Source of the DNA: Rhodospirillales bacterium
GTDB taxonomy: Bacteria > Pseudomonadota > Alphaproteobacteria > BOG-932 > Roseiterribacteraceae
Assembly (NCBI GenBank): GCA_028291345.1
Contig: JAQGIF010000390.1
Coordinates: 1 to 49,805 of the forward strand
Length of the DNA stretch: 49,805 bases
Direction of reading: 5' to 3'
Shown: positions 15,268-23,273 of the stretch, one piece after another
How positions within the stretch are numbered: the stretch's first letter is position 1
Layout: each line of letters begins with the position of its first letter
Notes under the pieces: generated by a model
What the model was told of the DNA's origin: nothing
What the model saw: only the letters and a program-made list of their open reading frames with translations
Database searches by the model: none
Translations under genes and position numbers: made by a program

Positions 15268-16637
15268 TTGCGCTGGTCGCGCGGCAGGTTCTCGGTGAAC
15301 CATTTTTTAGCCGCTTCCCGATATGCCAGCGGCGGCAGGGCGCGATCGACGCCTTCGACACGGTCGTTCGCCTTAGCCGTCGCGTCGAACCCGACTTTCG
15401 TCACCAGACCGCCCTGTTCCATCGGCTCCGATCTGTCGGTTCCGGCCTGGGGAATCAGCAACAAATCCCGTTCGAGCTTCATCCGGTTCGTCCGTGCCCA
15501 TTCGACCGCGACGGGATCCCAGGGATCGATATCGGCGTCGACGACCGTCACCCGCTTCACGATACTGACCGCGGCAAAGACTGCGAACATGGCCCGCCGC
15601 GGCTGACCGGGCCCGGCGCCGGCGATCTGGATCACCACGTCGGTGCGCCCGGCGCCGGCCTCAGTTACCGCAACTTCGCGCACATTGGGAATAACGGCCG
15701 CTAGAGTATTGAAAAGGCTTGCCGCGATCGGCAAGGCACCGAGATATATATGCTCGCGATGATAGCCAGGCTCGATCACCTGGAAAATAGCGTCTTCGCG
15801 ACGGGTTAGCGCCGAGAACCGCGCCAAATAGCCGGAGCCGTAATTTTCATACATGCCGTGATATTCCGAGACAAATCCTTCTTCGATCGGCTGATTTGCA
15901 TCGATCGTACCTTCGAGCACCAATTCCGCATCCGCTGGCACCATCAAATCGACTGTCTTCGCGGGCACCACACCAACTGGGTTCCCGAGCAGGCTGCCCG
16001 CGCATTCCATCTCATCGTCGCCGACGCCGAGATATAGGCAGGCGGCCAGCTGTATTGCCGGATGAGCCCCGATGATCACGGCAATTTCAAGCGGTTTTCC
16101 AACCGCCGCCGCGCGCCGGGAAAACAGGGCCAGATGATGGTTTGGAGCGATCCCGACCATGGCGGTATCTCCGTTCAAAATGGCAAAGCGCGCGAAGGAT
16201 GCGTTGCCGCGCCCTGTCTCCGGGTCCCGCGCGACGATCACACCGGCGGTGATATAAGGACGGCTTTCGCGTTCGAAAAAGGTCGGTACCGGCAAACCGC
16301 TGAGCGGGGCCTCGCGTTCGACTACCTGTTGAACGACACCATTATCCACTCGCACCGGTTTGACCGGCGCACGGATCGCCTGATGGATACGCGGCAGAAT
16401 TTCGGCGATCTCGATGCCCAGGGCAGCGGCGATACGCGCTCGTCCGTTCAGGAGATTACCGGCGACCCTGAGCTTCGATCCAACGACAGACTCAAATAGT
16501 AATGACGGTCCGGCATCGGCGGCGGACAGGAAGGCTGAAAGTTCGAAATGCGGATCGACCTGCTTGGCAACCCGCACGAGATCACCGGTATTTTCAAGGT
16601 AAGTCAGAAATGGGCGTATGGACTGCCGATCGCTCAT
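15252..16637 (-). CDS. UbiD-family prenyl-FMN-dependent decarboxylase
   Basis: 461 aa, full length for the family. It removes CO2 reversibly from alpha,beta-unsaturated or aromatic acids. Visible are the substrate-side Arg region GNASFARFAILNGD, IAPNHHLALF, and the catalytic acidic pair in IEEGFVSEYHGMYENYG (Glu...Glu of the ERE triad). Start ATG at 16637; its ribosome site is weak. First gene of the UbiD-UbiX-M20 operon; the 246 bp upstream hold no feature I can name. Fdc-like members decarboxylate cinnamate-type acids, which is exactly the product class of HAL-fold lyases, so a (thio)urocanate- or arylacrylate-type substrate is an attractive guess. Hydroxybenzoate-type activity is the default alternative. 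Confidence 0.88.
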   Translation of the reverse strand: MSDRQSIRPFLTYLENTGDLVRVAKQVDPHFELSAFLSAADAGPSLLFESVVGSKLRVAGNLLNGRARIAAALGIEIAEILPRIHQAIRAPVKPVRVDNGVVQQVVEREAPLSGLPVPTFFERESRPYITAGVIVARDPETGRGNASFARFAILNGDTAMVGIAPNHHLALFSRRAAAVGKPLEIAVIIGAHPAIQLAACLYLGVGDDEMECAGSLLGNPVGVVPAKTVDLMVPADAELVLEGTIDANQPIEEGFVSEYHGMYENYGSGYLARFSALTRREDAIFQVIEPGYHREHIYLGALPIAASLFNTLAAVIPNVREVAVTEAGAGRTDVVIQIAGAGPGQPRRAMFAVFAAVSIVKRVTVVDADIDPWDPVAVEWARTNRMKLERDLLLIPQAGTDRSEPMEQGGLVTKVGFDATAKANDRVEGVDRALPPLAYREAAKKWFTENLPRDQRKWLKS

Positions 16638-16883
16638 TAGGGGCTTTCACATATTGGAAACTGGATCAGGCAAATTCGGCCGAGCACGGAATAGAACCGT
16701 TCGCGCGGCCTGGGCGCAAGGTGCCACCGCTGCGATCCAAGATTTTCTATCGTTCGCTCCGAAGCTTGTATTGGCGCGCTCAGGCTTCCTGTTCGTTGCC
16801 GATCCCGCCCCGTCCTCATCTTCGAGCTTCAGTCAAAGATCGCACATCACAAAAAACAAAAATCACAGTTCTCACGATTTACA

Positions 16884-17876
16884 TTATGGAATTTCATGAG
16901 AAACAATCGCTGCGAGCGGGCTGTCCAAATGAAAGGCTTGCTGGTCGCTTTCGCACCAGTGTTTAAGCGCATTCGCCATCCGCCAAGCCGGACCGTCGGC
17001 CGGATCCGATTTGCGGATTACGGCATGCCAGTCCACGAACAGCCCTTTGCGGGTGATCTTCGCTGCAACCAAAGCGCCCGACCGCAAATAATGGGCGACC
17101 GCCCACTTCGACAATATGCTGATCCCAAAGCCGCCGATGACTAACTCGACGATCGCCTCCGTCAGCTCAACTTTGAGCATCTTGCGATAGGTCACCTGAG
17201 CCGGTTTCAGGAAGCTGTCATATTCATGACCCTTTTCCGCGATATCGCTGTAGGAAATGTAGATCTGGTCGGCGAGATCTTGGGCGACCACGACATCCTT
17301 TCCGGCCAGCGGGTGGTCGGGCGGCATGATCAGAATCAATTCGTCGCGGAATAATCGAACAGACCGGGCCGCCGTCTTGTCCGGAGTGCCGGACGTCACC
17401 GCAATATCGATGTTGCGTTCGACCAACGCCTTCAGCGGACGTTGAGTGGCGTCGGCCACCACCTCTATATCGATGTCGGCGGCGTTTTCCTGGAAACCCT
17501 TCAGGAAACGCGGCAACCAGCGATAGCAACTATACGCGCCACAGCCGATGCGCACGATATGGCGCGCATCGGCGCCGGAGTTCGTGATATCGGCCTCGAT
17601 CCGCTCCAGCTGTGTAAGGATCCGCCCAGCTTCTTCGGTCAGACTCTCCGCCGCCGCGGTCATTTGCATCCGCTTGTTGCCTTGAATGAACAGATTCAAG
17701 CCCAGCCGGCGCTCGGCCTCGCGGATTTGATGACTGAGCGCCGATTGGGTCAAACCCAGCAGCGATGCCGCGCGCGTGACGCTTCCGGTGCGGGCCATAG
17801 CCTGCAGCATTCTCAAGTGACGGATTTCGAGTCTCGGCTGAAACAATGCGCGCCTCACTTCATGAACGATTTTCAT
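16884..17876 (-). CDS. LysR-family regulator resembling MetR
   Basis: 330 aa. The N-terminal winged helix (about 18-78) has FQPRLEIRHLRMLQAMARTGSVTRAA split over the usual LysR helix pattern, then LGLTQSALSHQIREAERRLG. The effector domain opens with CGAYSCYRWLPRFLKGF, close to the CYxCYxWL segment of MetR, and has IGGFGISILSKWAV. Divergent from the cytoplasmic HAL-like gene across 282 bp, so probably its activator and autorepressor. A perfect MetR-type box covers its own start codon. MetR senses homocysteine; here a sulfur-containing or imidazole ligand such as a degradation product of ergothioneine is conceivable, but not shown. Confidence 0.85.
   Translation of the reverse strand: MKIVHEVRRALFQPRLEIRHLRMLQAMARTGSVTRAASLLGLTQSALSHQIREAERRLGLNLFIQGNKRMQMTAAAESLTEEAGRILTQLERIEADITNSGADARHIVRIGCGAYSCYRWLPRFLKGFQENAADIDIEVVADATQRPLKALVERNIDIAVTSGTPDKTAARSVRLFRDELILIMPPDHPLAGKDVVVAQDLADQIYISYSDIAEKGHEYDSFLKPAQVTYRKMLKVELTEAIVELVIGGFGISILSKWAVAHYLRSGALVAAKITRKGLFVDWHAVIRKSDPADGPAWRMANALKHWCESDQQAFHLDSPLAAIVSHEIP
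17863..17875. promoter_or_regulatory. MetR-type box TGAA-N5-TTCA over the LysR start codon
   Basis: TGAACGATTTTCA matches TGAANNNNNTTCA, the site known for MetR, exactly. It covers the ATG of the regulator gene, implying autorepression. A looser TGAA-N8-TTCA lies at 17931-17946 in the same divergent gap, on the side of the HAL-like gene. Confidence 0.5.
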
Positions 17877-18158
17877 GAAAATACTGAAAATTAGTACCTT
17901 TGTCGATCACGAAAACACGCATAAGCTTTGTGAAGAAAATTATTCATATAAACGAATCAGGCTGGTACGGGGAATTCGCTTGCGCGGAGATTGATTTGAA
18001 CTGCAGTTCGTTAAGTCCAGTAACTTTTATCAATTTGGTATCTTATCTCATCCACGATTTGGACAATCTCGCCACACGAAGCCTGATCGAAACGTTCAGC
18101 AGCTATGCGCGAAACCTGTTTTGCCGTCGCGAGACCGCCTTTACCGAGGCGGCATAAA

Positions 18159-19634
18159 ATGGCCGTCCTCCTGACCACACGGCAAGACATCAACCTAGAC
18201 ACCACCTATCGGGTCGCATGGCAGAGGGAATCGGTGCGAATCGCCGGTACGGCGCTCGACCGCATTGCGGCCTGCCGTGGATCGTTCCTCGAGTTAATCG
18301 ATAAAGATCCCGACGTCATCATCTATGGCGTTACCACCGCCATGGGCGAGTTGGCGAGCCATCGCCTAAGCCTCGAATATCGCGAGCGCCACGCACGCAT
18401 CAAACCATACCCAGCCGCGACATCGTTCGGCGACTACCTGCCGGACCGTGTAGTCCGCGGCATCGTTTTCGCGCGACTTGCGAATTTCCTCGAAGGCCAT
18501 GCAGCGACGACGCCTCGGATAGCCATGTCAGTCGCGGCTATGCTTGATGGAGGTCCGATGCCTGCCGTGGCCGCATCCGGCCAAGGTGGCGCAGGGGAGA
18601 TTTTGGCTCTCTATCCCCTGTTTGCCGAGCTTTCGACACAGTTCGAACTCGAGGTCAGGGAGCGCGGGTCGCTTATCAACGGCTCCCCCTGCGCGGCCGC
18701 CTTGACTGCCGACACAGCCTTGACTGCGCGCCGGCGCATTCAATTGGCGCTCAAAACCTTTGCATTGTCGATTGAGGCGTTCCGCGCGCCGCTGGAGCAC
18801 TACGACAACGCGTTGGACGATCTATGGGGTGACGAACACGAAGCGGCCGCGCTCGCCGGCCTGCGAATGTATCTGATTGGTGCATGCGAGGGCCGCCGCA
18901 ATTATCAGGCACCGGTCAGCTATCGCATTCTCCCCAGATTGCTTGGGCACGCCTATCGCGCCCTGGCGGCGGCCGAGCGCGCGGCAACCGTATCTTTGTC
19001 GTCGGTTTCGGATAATCCGGTATACATCGCGCCGGACGCCACGCACCCCTATGGCCGGTGCATCAGTACCGGCGGCTATCACAATGCCATGGCTGCGCCG
19101 GCGATGGACGATCTGTCCGCCATCTGGGCAGATTTGAGTCTGCTGGCAAGCCGGCAGGCCGCGAAGCTGCTGGACGGTCGCGCATCCCATATGCCGGACA
19201 TGCTGGTGATCGGACGCGAGCCAGGCGAGAGCGATGGGCGCGGCAATATCGGCTATATCCCGATGACCATGAGCGGCTATCTGGAACAGGCGAAATCGGC
19301 GGCGCAGACCACTTTCATTCCTGGCAGCGACACTGGCGGCGCGGGACAGGACGATGTTGGAACACCAGCCTTTCTGGCTTGGTCTAAAGAAGCGAAAGCC
19401 GGTCAGTGCCTCGACGCCTCGCTCGCCATGTTGGCGGTTATCGCGTCCCAGGCGCTTTACATCACCGGCCGGCAGGCCCCACTGCACTTGCGCGACTTCA
19501 TGGACATGGTGCGTGGCACAGTTCGACCGGTGGCCGAAGACCGTATTCTGGGGCCCGAACTGGAACGGCTGACCGACAACTTCACGGAGCAAGTCTTCAC
19601 CGTGGACGAAGAGTTGGAATTGGCTGTCGCGTGA
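18159..19634 (+). CDS. Cytoplasmic HAL-fold lyase lacking the aligned MIO triad; ergothionase-like candidate
   Basis: 491 aa from the ATG at 18159 (GAGG about 10 nt upstream). No signal peptide. HAL landmarks: YGVTTAMGELA (catalytic Tyr56), INGSP at 173-177, SSVSDNPVYI near 281-290, RNYQAPVSYR, and a C-terminal QDDVG where HAL has EDHVS. Ungapped alignment of GPMPAVAASGQGGAGEILA with GVTPVVPSxGSVGASGDLA puts Ala-Gly-Glu (145-147) at the MIO position. A literal Ala-Ser-Gly occurs six residues earlier (139-141) and is the main reason for caution. The loop after it is about 25 residues shorter than in HAL. Paired with a MetR-like regulator and upstream of a TMA-degradation cluster, it is best explained as a trimethylamine-releasing lyase for an aromatic betaine such as ergothioneine or hercynine. 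Confidence 0.72.
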   Translation: MAVLLTTRQDINLDTTYRVAWQRESVRIAGTALDRIAACRGSFLELIDKDPDVIIYGVTTAMGELASHRLSLEYRERHARIKPYPAATSFGDYLPDRVVRGIVFARLANFLEGHAATTPRIAMSVAAMLDGGPMPAVAASGQGGAGEILALYPLFAELSTQFELEVRERGSLINGSPCAAALTADTALTARRRIQLALKTFALSIEAFRAPLEHYDNALDDLWGDEHEAAALAGLRMYLIGACEGRRNYQAPVSYRILPRLLGHAYRALAAAERAATVSLSSVSDNPVYIAPDATHPYGRCISTGGYHNAMAAPAMDDLSAIWADLSLLASRQAAKLLDGRASHMPDMLVIGREPGESDGRGNIGYIPMTMSGYLEQAKSAAQTTFIPGSDTGGAGQDDVGTPAFLAWSKEAKAGQCLDASLAMLAVIASQALYITGRQAPLHLRDFMDMVRGTVRPVAEDRILGPELERLTDNFTEQVFTVDEELELAVA

Positions 19635-19669
19635 CCGGTTCTAATCGGTGACCCGTCCCGCCGTTTGAT

Positions 19670-19684
19670 GACGAATTATTCGTC
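19670..19684. terminator. Small hairpin after the cytoplasmic HAL-like gene
   Basis: GACGAATTATTCGTC is a perfect 7+1+7 inverted repeat 36 bp after the stop, followed by GACGGTTTTAG. A weak terminator is possible; the stem is short and the U-run has only four bases. Confidence 0.3.
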
Positions 19685-19786
19685 GACGGTTTTAGCCATT
19701 TGATTTTCGGCGACTATAGTATGATCGCGTCAATCGAAACCGAGGCGATCGCATGTGGATAACCCGAGCTTATGTAAACGGTCGCG

Positions 19787-21427
19787 GTGAATAGCGAACG
19801 TCTCGATCATCTCAGGCGGTCTGCCACAGAAGTGGAGAACGCGACGATCGATGAGTTTCTCGCCGGCCATATCGGACGGCGCGCGTTCTTGCGTCATGGC
19901 AGCGTCCTCGGCATCTCGGCGCCGCTGATCGGAGCATTGGGGCTTTCGGCAAGTTCCGCACGTGCTGGTGGCAAGCAAGGCGGCGTGGTCAGAGTGGGCA
20001 TGCCCATGCCAGCGGGCGCAATCAACCCGCTGACAGTGGCCGACACCGGCGGCATATGCATGCTGTCGCAGGCCGGCGAGTATTTGGCGGTTTCCGATCC
20101 CGACCTTACCTTGCGGCCGGTGCTGGCGGAAAGCTGGAAGCCGAATGACGACGGCAGCGTCTGGACCTTTAAAATCCGCACGGGCGTCAAATTCCATAAC
20201 GGCCAGACGCTAACGGCTGCGGATGTGGTCGCGACGATCGACCGGCTGGCGGATCCAGCAAACGGATCAGTCGCGCTCTCTGCGTTTTCGGGCGCGCTGT
20301 CAAAAGGCGGAGCTAAAGCGACGGACGATAGAACAGTAGAATTCCATCTCGACAGGCCCAACGGCAACTTCCCTTATCTCGTATCATCGGACAATTTCAA
20401 CGCCATTATCCTGCCAGCAAATTACGCGGGCGACTTCGACAAGAACTTCATCGGCACCGGCCCGTTCAAGCTAGAGAAATTTACACCGAGAGCCCGCGCC
20501 TCTTTCGTCCGCAACGACGAATATTGGGGGCCAAAGGCAATCCCCGACCGGACAACCTTCATCTTTTATGACGGCATTCAGGCGCAGGTCCTGGCGATGC
20601 AGGGCGGGCAATTGGACGTGCTTCTGCATGTCCCAGTCCAGGGAAGCCAAGCGCTGCTCATCGATCCGCACCTCAATGTCCTAGCCCTGAAATCCAGCGC
20701 GCACGAGCAACTCCATATGCGCACCGACATGGCACCCTTCAACGACAAGCGCGTGCGGCGCGCGGTGGCGCTGTGCGTAAACCGCGAGAACTTAGTCAAA
20801 GGCATGTTCCGGGACATGGCGGTACCGGGCAATGACAGCCCCTTCGCGCCGATCTATGCCTCGGCAGACCCATCGGTGCCGCAACGCGAGCCGGATATTC
20901 GGGAAGCAAAGGCATTGCTGGCGGCCGCCGGAATGCCCGAGGGCTTCCCAGTCAACTTGACCACCGAGCGGTTCCAGGAAATACCCGACTATGCCGTCGT
21001 CATCCAGAATGCGGTCAAGCAGATCGGCATCACGATCAAACTGAATGTTGAGGATCAATCCGCCTATTATGGCCGGGCGTCGTTCGGACAATCAGACTGG
21101 CTGGACTCGGCAATGGGAATCGAGGACTACGCCCATCGCGGCGTGCCGAACACCTTTTTGACAGCGACATTGAGCAGCGGTGGCACATTCAACGCTGCGC
21201 ATTTCAAGAACACCGAATATGACGGTTTGGCTGCCAACTATATCGCCGCGCTCGATCCCGCTACGCAACGCGACGCGGCGGGCAAGATCCAGCGCCTCTT
21301 ACTGGACGAAACGCCGGTGATCACTTCCTATTTCTATGACTGGCTGTCGGTAACTGCCAAAAACATAACCGGTGTGCGACCCACCGCGATGGCACAGCTA
21401 TATCTGGACCAGGCCGCGTTCGTTTAG
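19787..21427 (+). CDS. Tat-exported ABC solute-binding protein, family 5 (SBP_bac_5)
   Basis: 546 aa from a GTG at 19787. It has a twin-arginine leader (GRRAFLRHGSVLG..., ending SARA near residue 60) and then a dipeptide/oligopeptide/nickel-type binding protein: LAESWKPNDDGSVWTFKIR and GVKFHNGQTLTAADVVATI, FIGTGPFKLEKF, RRAVALCVNRENLV. No permease or ATPase gene follows; the next genes are convergent ETF genes. It is therefore an orphan receptor that must use a transporter encoded elsewhere or act as a periplasmic ligand sink. Its position after the cytoplasmic lyase suggests it delivers the betaine substrate. Confidence 0.85.
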   Translation: MNSERLDHLRRSATEVENATIDEFLAGHIGRRAFLRHGSVLGISAPLIGALGLSASSARAGGKQGGVVRVGMPMPAGAINPLTVADTGGICMLSQAGEYLAVSDPDLTLRPVLAESWKPNDDGSVWTFKIRTGVKFHNGQTLTAADVVATIDRLADPANGSVALSAFSGALSKGGAKATDDRTVEFHLDRPNGNFPYLVSSDNFNAIILPANYAGDFDKNFIGTGPFKLEKFTPRARASFVRNDEYWGPKAIPDRTTFIFYDGIQAQVLAMQGGQLDVLLHVPVQGSQALLIDPHLNVLALKSSAHEQLHMRTDMAPFNDKRVRRAVALCVNRENLVKGMFRDMAVPGNDSPFAPIYASADPSVPQREPDIREAKALLAAAGMPEGFPVNLTTERFQEIPDYAVVIQNAVKQIGITIKLNVEDQSAYYGRASFGQSDWLDSAMGIEDYAHRGVPNTFLTATLSSGGTFNAAHFKNTEYDGLAANYIAALDPATQRDAAGKIQRLLLDETPVITSYFYDWLSVTAKNITGVRPTAMAQLYLDQAAFV

Positions 21428-21485
21428 TCGTCCATAGACCTGCATGCAGGCGATCAGCGCGACGTCGTTAGCTATTGCTGGACGG

Positions 21486-22454
21486 TCAGTTGCCGCCGGC
21501 CTGCGCTTTCAGCTCTTCCGCGATTTCGAACATGTCGCCCACCACGCCGTACTTGGCGACGGTGAAGATCGAAGCATCGGCATCCTTGTTCACCGCGATG
21601 ATGTTCTCAACATGTTTCATGCCCCATTGATGCTGCACCGCGCCCGAAATCCCCATTGCGATATAGAGTTTGCAGTTGGCCGCCAGCTTGCCCGACTGGC
21701 CGACCTGCCGTGCCTTCGGCAGCCAGCCGTTATCGGCGATCGGCCGCGAACAACCCAACGTCGCACCCAGCGCCTCGGCCAATTCCACGAACTGCTCGAT
21801 ATTGGCCTCGTCGCCGACCCCGCGCCCGACCGACATGATGAACTCGGCGCCTGGAATATCGATCCCTCCGCTCGCCGGCGGTTCCTGCCAGCCGAGATGC
21901 TCGGTGCGCGGCTCAATACCGGGAACCGAGATCTCGGTGACCGCCGGTTGGCCGGTGCCGCCGGCTGGCTTAAAGGCGTTGCTGCGAATGGTCAGCAGCA
22001 CGGTTTCCTTGCCGGGGAAATCGATCTCGACGAACACTTTTTCCTTATAGGCGGCGCGGGTCGCGACCAGTTCGCCGCCATCGTAACGCAAGTCGAACAC
22101 ATCGGTGGCAAAGCCAACGCCAAGTTCAGCCGCGATGGCCGGGGCGACGCCAAAGCTGTCGACGCTATGCGGCATCAGGACGACCGACGGCTTCCGTGCC
22201 GCGATCAGCGCCTTGACCGCTGTGCCCGTCACGTCCGGGTCAAACTCGGCGTTAGGCGTCGTAACGGTGACGACCTCGTCGACCGCGCTGACGCTGACCC
22301 AGGGCACGAAGACTGCCGGCTGAGGGGCGATGACGGCGACGGCGATCGATTCGCCGCTGCTTGCTTGCAGTTTCTCCGCCGCGGCAACAGCCTCAAGCGT
22401 AACCGGACGAAACTGGCCCTGCCGATGCTCGGCGATGATGAGAATACCGGCCAT
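21486..22454 (-). CDS. etfA: Electron transfer flavoprotein alpha subunit
   Basis: 322 aa from the ATG at 22454, two bases after the etfB stop. The C-terminal FAD domain is clear: GRGVGDEANIEQFVELAEALGA, the SRPIADNGWLP segment, QVGQSGKLAANCKLYIA, GISGAVQHQWGMK and INKDADA-like AVNKDADASIF. With EtfB it forms the cytoplasmic heterodimer that accepts electrons from trimethylamine dehydrogenase. Last gene of the minus-strand methylamine run; convergent with the binding-protein gene. A small palindrome CCTGCATGCAGG (21439-21450) lies between the two stops. Confidence 0.93.
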   Translation of the reverse strand: MAGILIIAEHRQGQFRPVTLEAVAAAEKLQASSGESIAVAVIAPQPAVFVPWVSVSAVDEVVTVTTPNAEFDPDVTGTAVKALIAARKPSVVLMPHSVDSFGVAPAIAAELGVGFATDVFDLRYDGGELVATRAAYKEKVFVEIDFPGKETVLLTIRSNAFKPAGGTGQPAVTEISVPGIEPRTEHLGWQEPPASGGIDIPGAEFIMSVGRGVGDEANIEQFVELAEALGATLGCSRPIADNGWLPKARQVGQSGKLAANCKLYIAMGISGAVQHQWGMKHVENIIAVNKDADASIFTVAKYGVVGDMFEIAEELKAQAGGN

Positions 22455-22456
22455 GG

Positions 22457-23251
22457 TCAACCCCGAACGTCTTTGATGATCTGTAAGATGCGGCTCGCCT
22501 GCTGGGCCGGCGTACCCTGGATCATTTCGCTGCGCCCCCGTTCTGGGACATACATGCGGCGGATACGCGATAGCGAACCGGCCTCCCCGACCTGATCGTC
22601 GGTCAGGCCAAGATCGGTGTGCGACAGCTCATCGACCGGCTTCGAATTGGCCTGGCGAATACCGCGTAGCGACGCGTAACGCGGCCGGTTAATGCCCAGT
22701 TGGATAGTCAGCACCGCCGGCATGGGTATCGAAGCCTTCTGCTCCAACCCGCCCTCGAGTTCCCGTCGAAAAGCGAGCGATGGTGCGCCCGGCGTGTATT
22801 CCAGGAATGAAACAACAGCACCGTGCGGCCAGCCGAGAATACCCGCAAGCGCGATGCCGGTTTGGGCGAAACCATGATCGGAAGACTGTGCGCCGGTCAG
22901 CACCAATTCGGGCTGCTCTCGCTCAACGACTTTTGCGATGATCCGGGCAATGGCCATTTGGTCCGACCCTTCGAGTGCATCGTCCCAGACCCTGATACCC
23001 CGATCCGCCCCTTTGGCCAGGCATTTGCGAAGCACTTCGTCCGCGTCTTCGGGACCGACCGTCATGACAACGACCTCTACCGTGCCCTCGCCTGCCGCCT
23101 CTTTGATCTTGATAGCTTCTTCGACCGAAAATTCGTCGAATTCGTTGATGTCGTATTCACAGAAATCCGCATCAACATCACGGCCGTCATCCCGCATTTC
23201 GAATTCGTCATCGAGTGACGCGGTCCGCTTGACCGGAACCAAAATTTTCAT
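22457..23251 (-). CDS. etfB: Electron transfer flavoprotein beta subunit
   Basis: 264 aa from the ATG at 23251 (AGG just upstream), starting MKILVPVKR as is usual. The AMP-binding/docking region has DEFEMRDDGRDVDADFCEYDINEFDEF, shown here in parts as NEFDEFSVEEAI, followed by VLTGAQSSDHGFAQTG. C-terminal QASRILQIIKDVRG. It lies 22 bp after the iron-sulfur oxidoreductase and directly before etfA. The acidic insertion near residues 25-45 differs from housekeeping EtfB and is typical of ETFs tied to dimethylglycine- or trimethylamine-type dehydrogenases, as far as I can judge by eye. Confidence 0.92.
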   Translation of the reverse strand: MKILVPVKRTASLDDEFEMRDDGRDVDADFCEYDINEFDEFSVEEAIKIKEAAGEGTVEVVVMTVGPEDADEVLRKCLAKGADRGIRVWDDALEGSDQMAIARIIAKVVEREQPELVLTGAQSSDHGFAQTGIALAGILGWPHGAVVSFLEYTPGAPSLAFRRELEGGLEQKASIPMPAVLTIQLGINRPRYASLRGIRQANSKPVDELSHTDLGLTDDQVGEAGSLSRIRRMYVPERGRSEMIQGTPAQQASRILQIIKDVRG

Positions 23252-23273
23252 ACCCGAAACCTCACAAACCTTT

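Noticed and set aside
17900-18157. 85-codon open frame before the cytoplasmic HAL-like gene
   Set aside because: No family resemblance, poor ribosome site, and it covers the regulatory gap; more likely promoter DNA.
21444-22595. 383-codon plus-strand open frame
   Set aside because: Antisense to etfA and etfB; Arg/Asp/His-rich nonsense composition typical of shadow frames.
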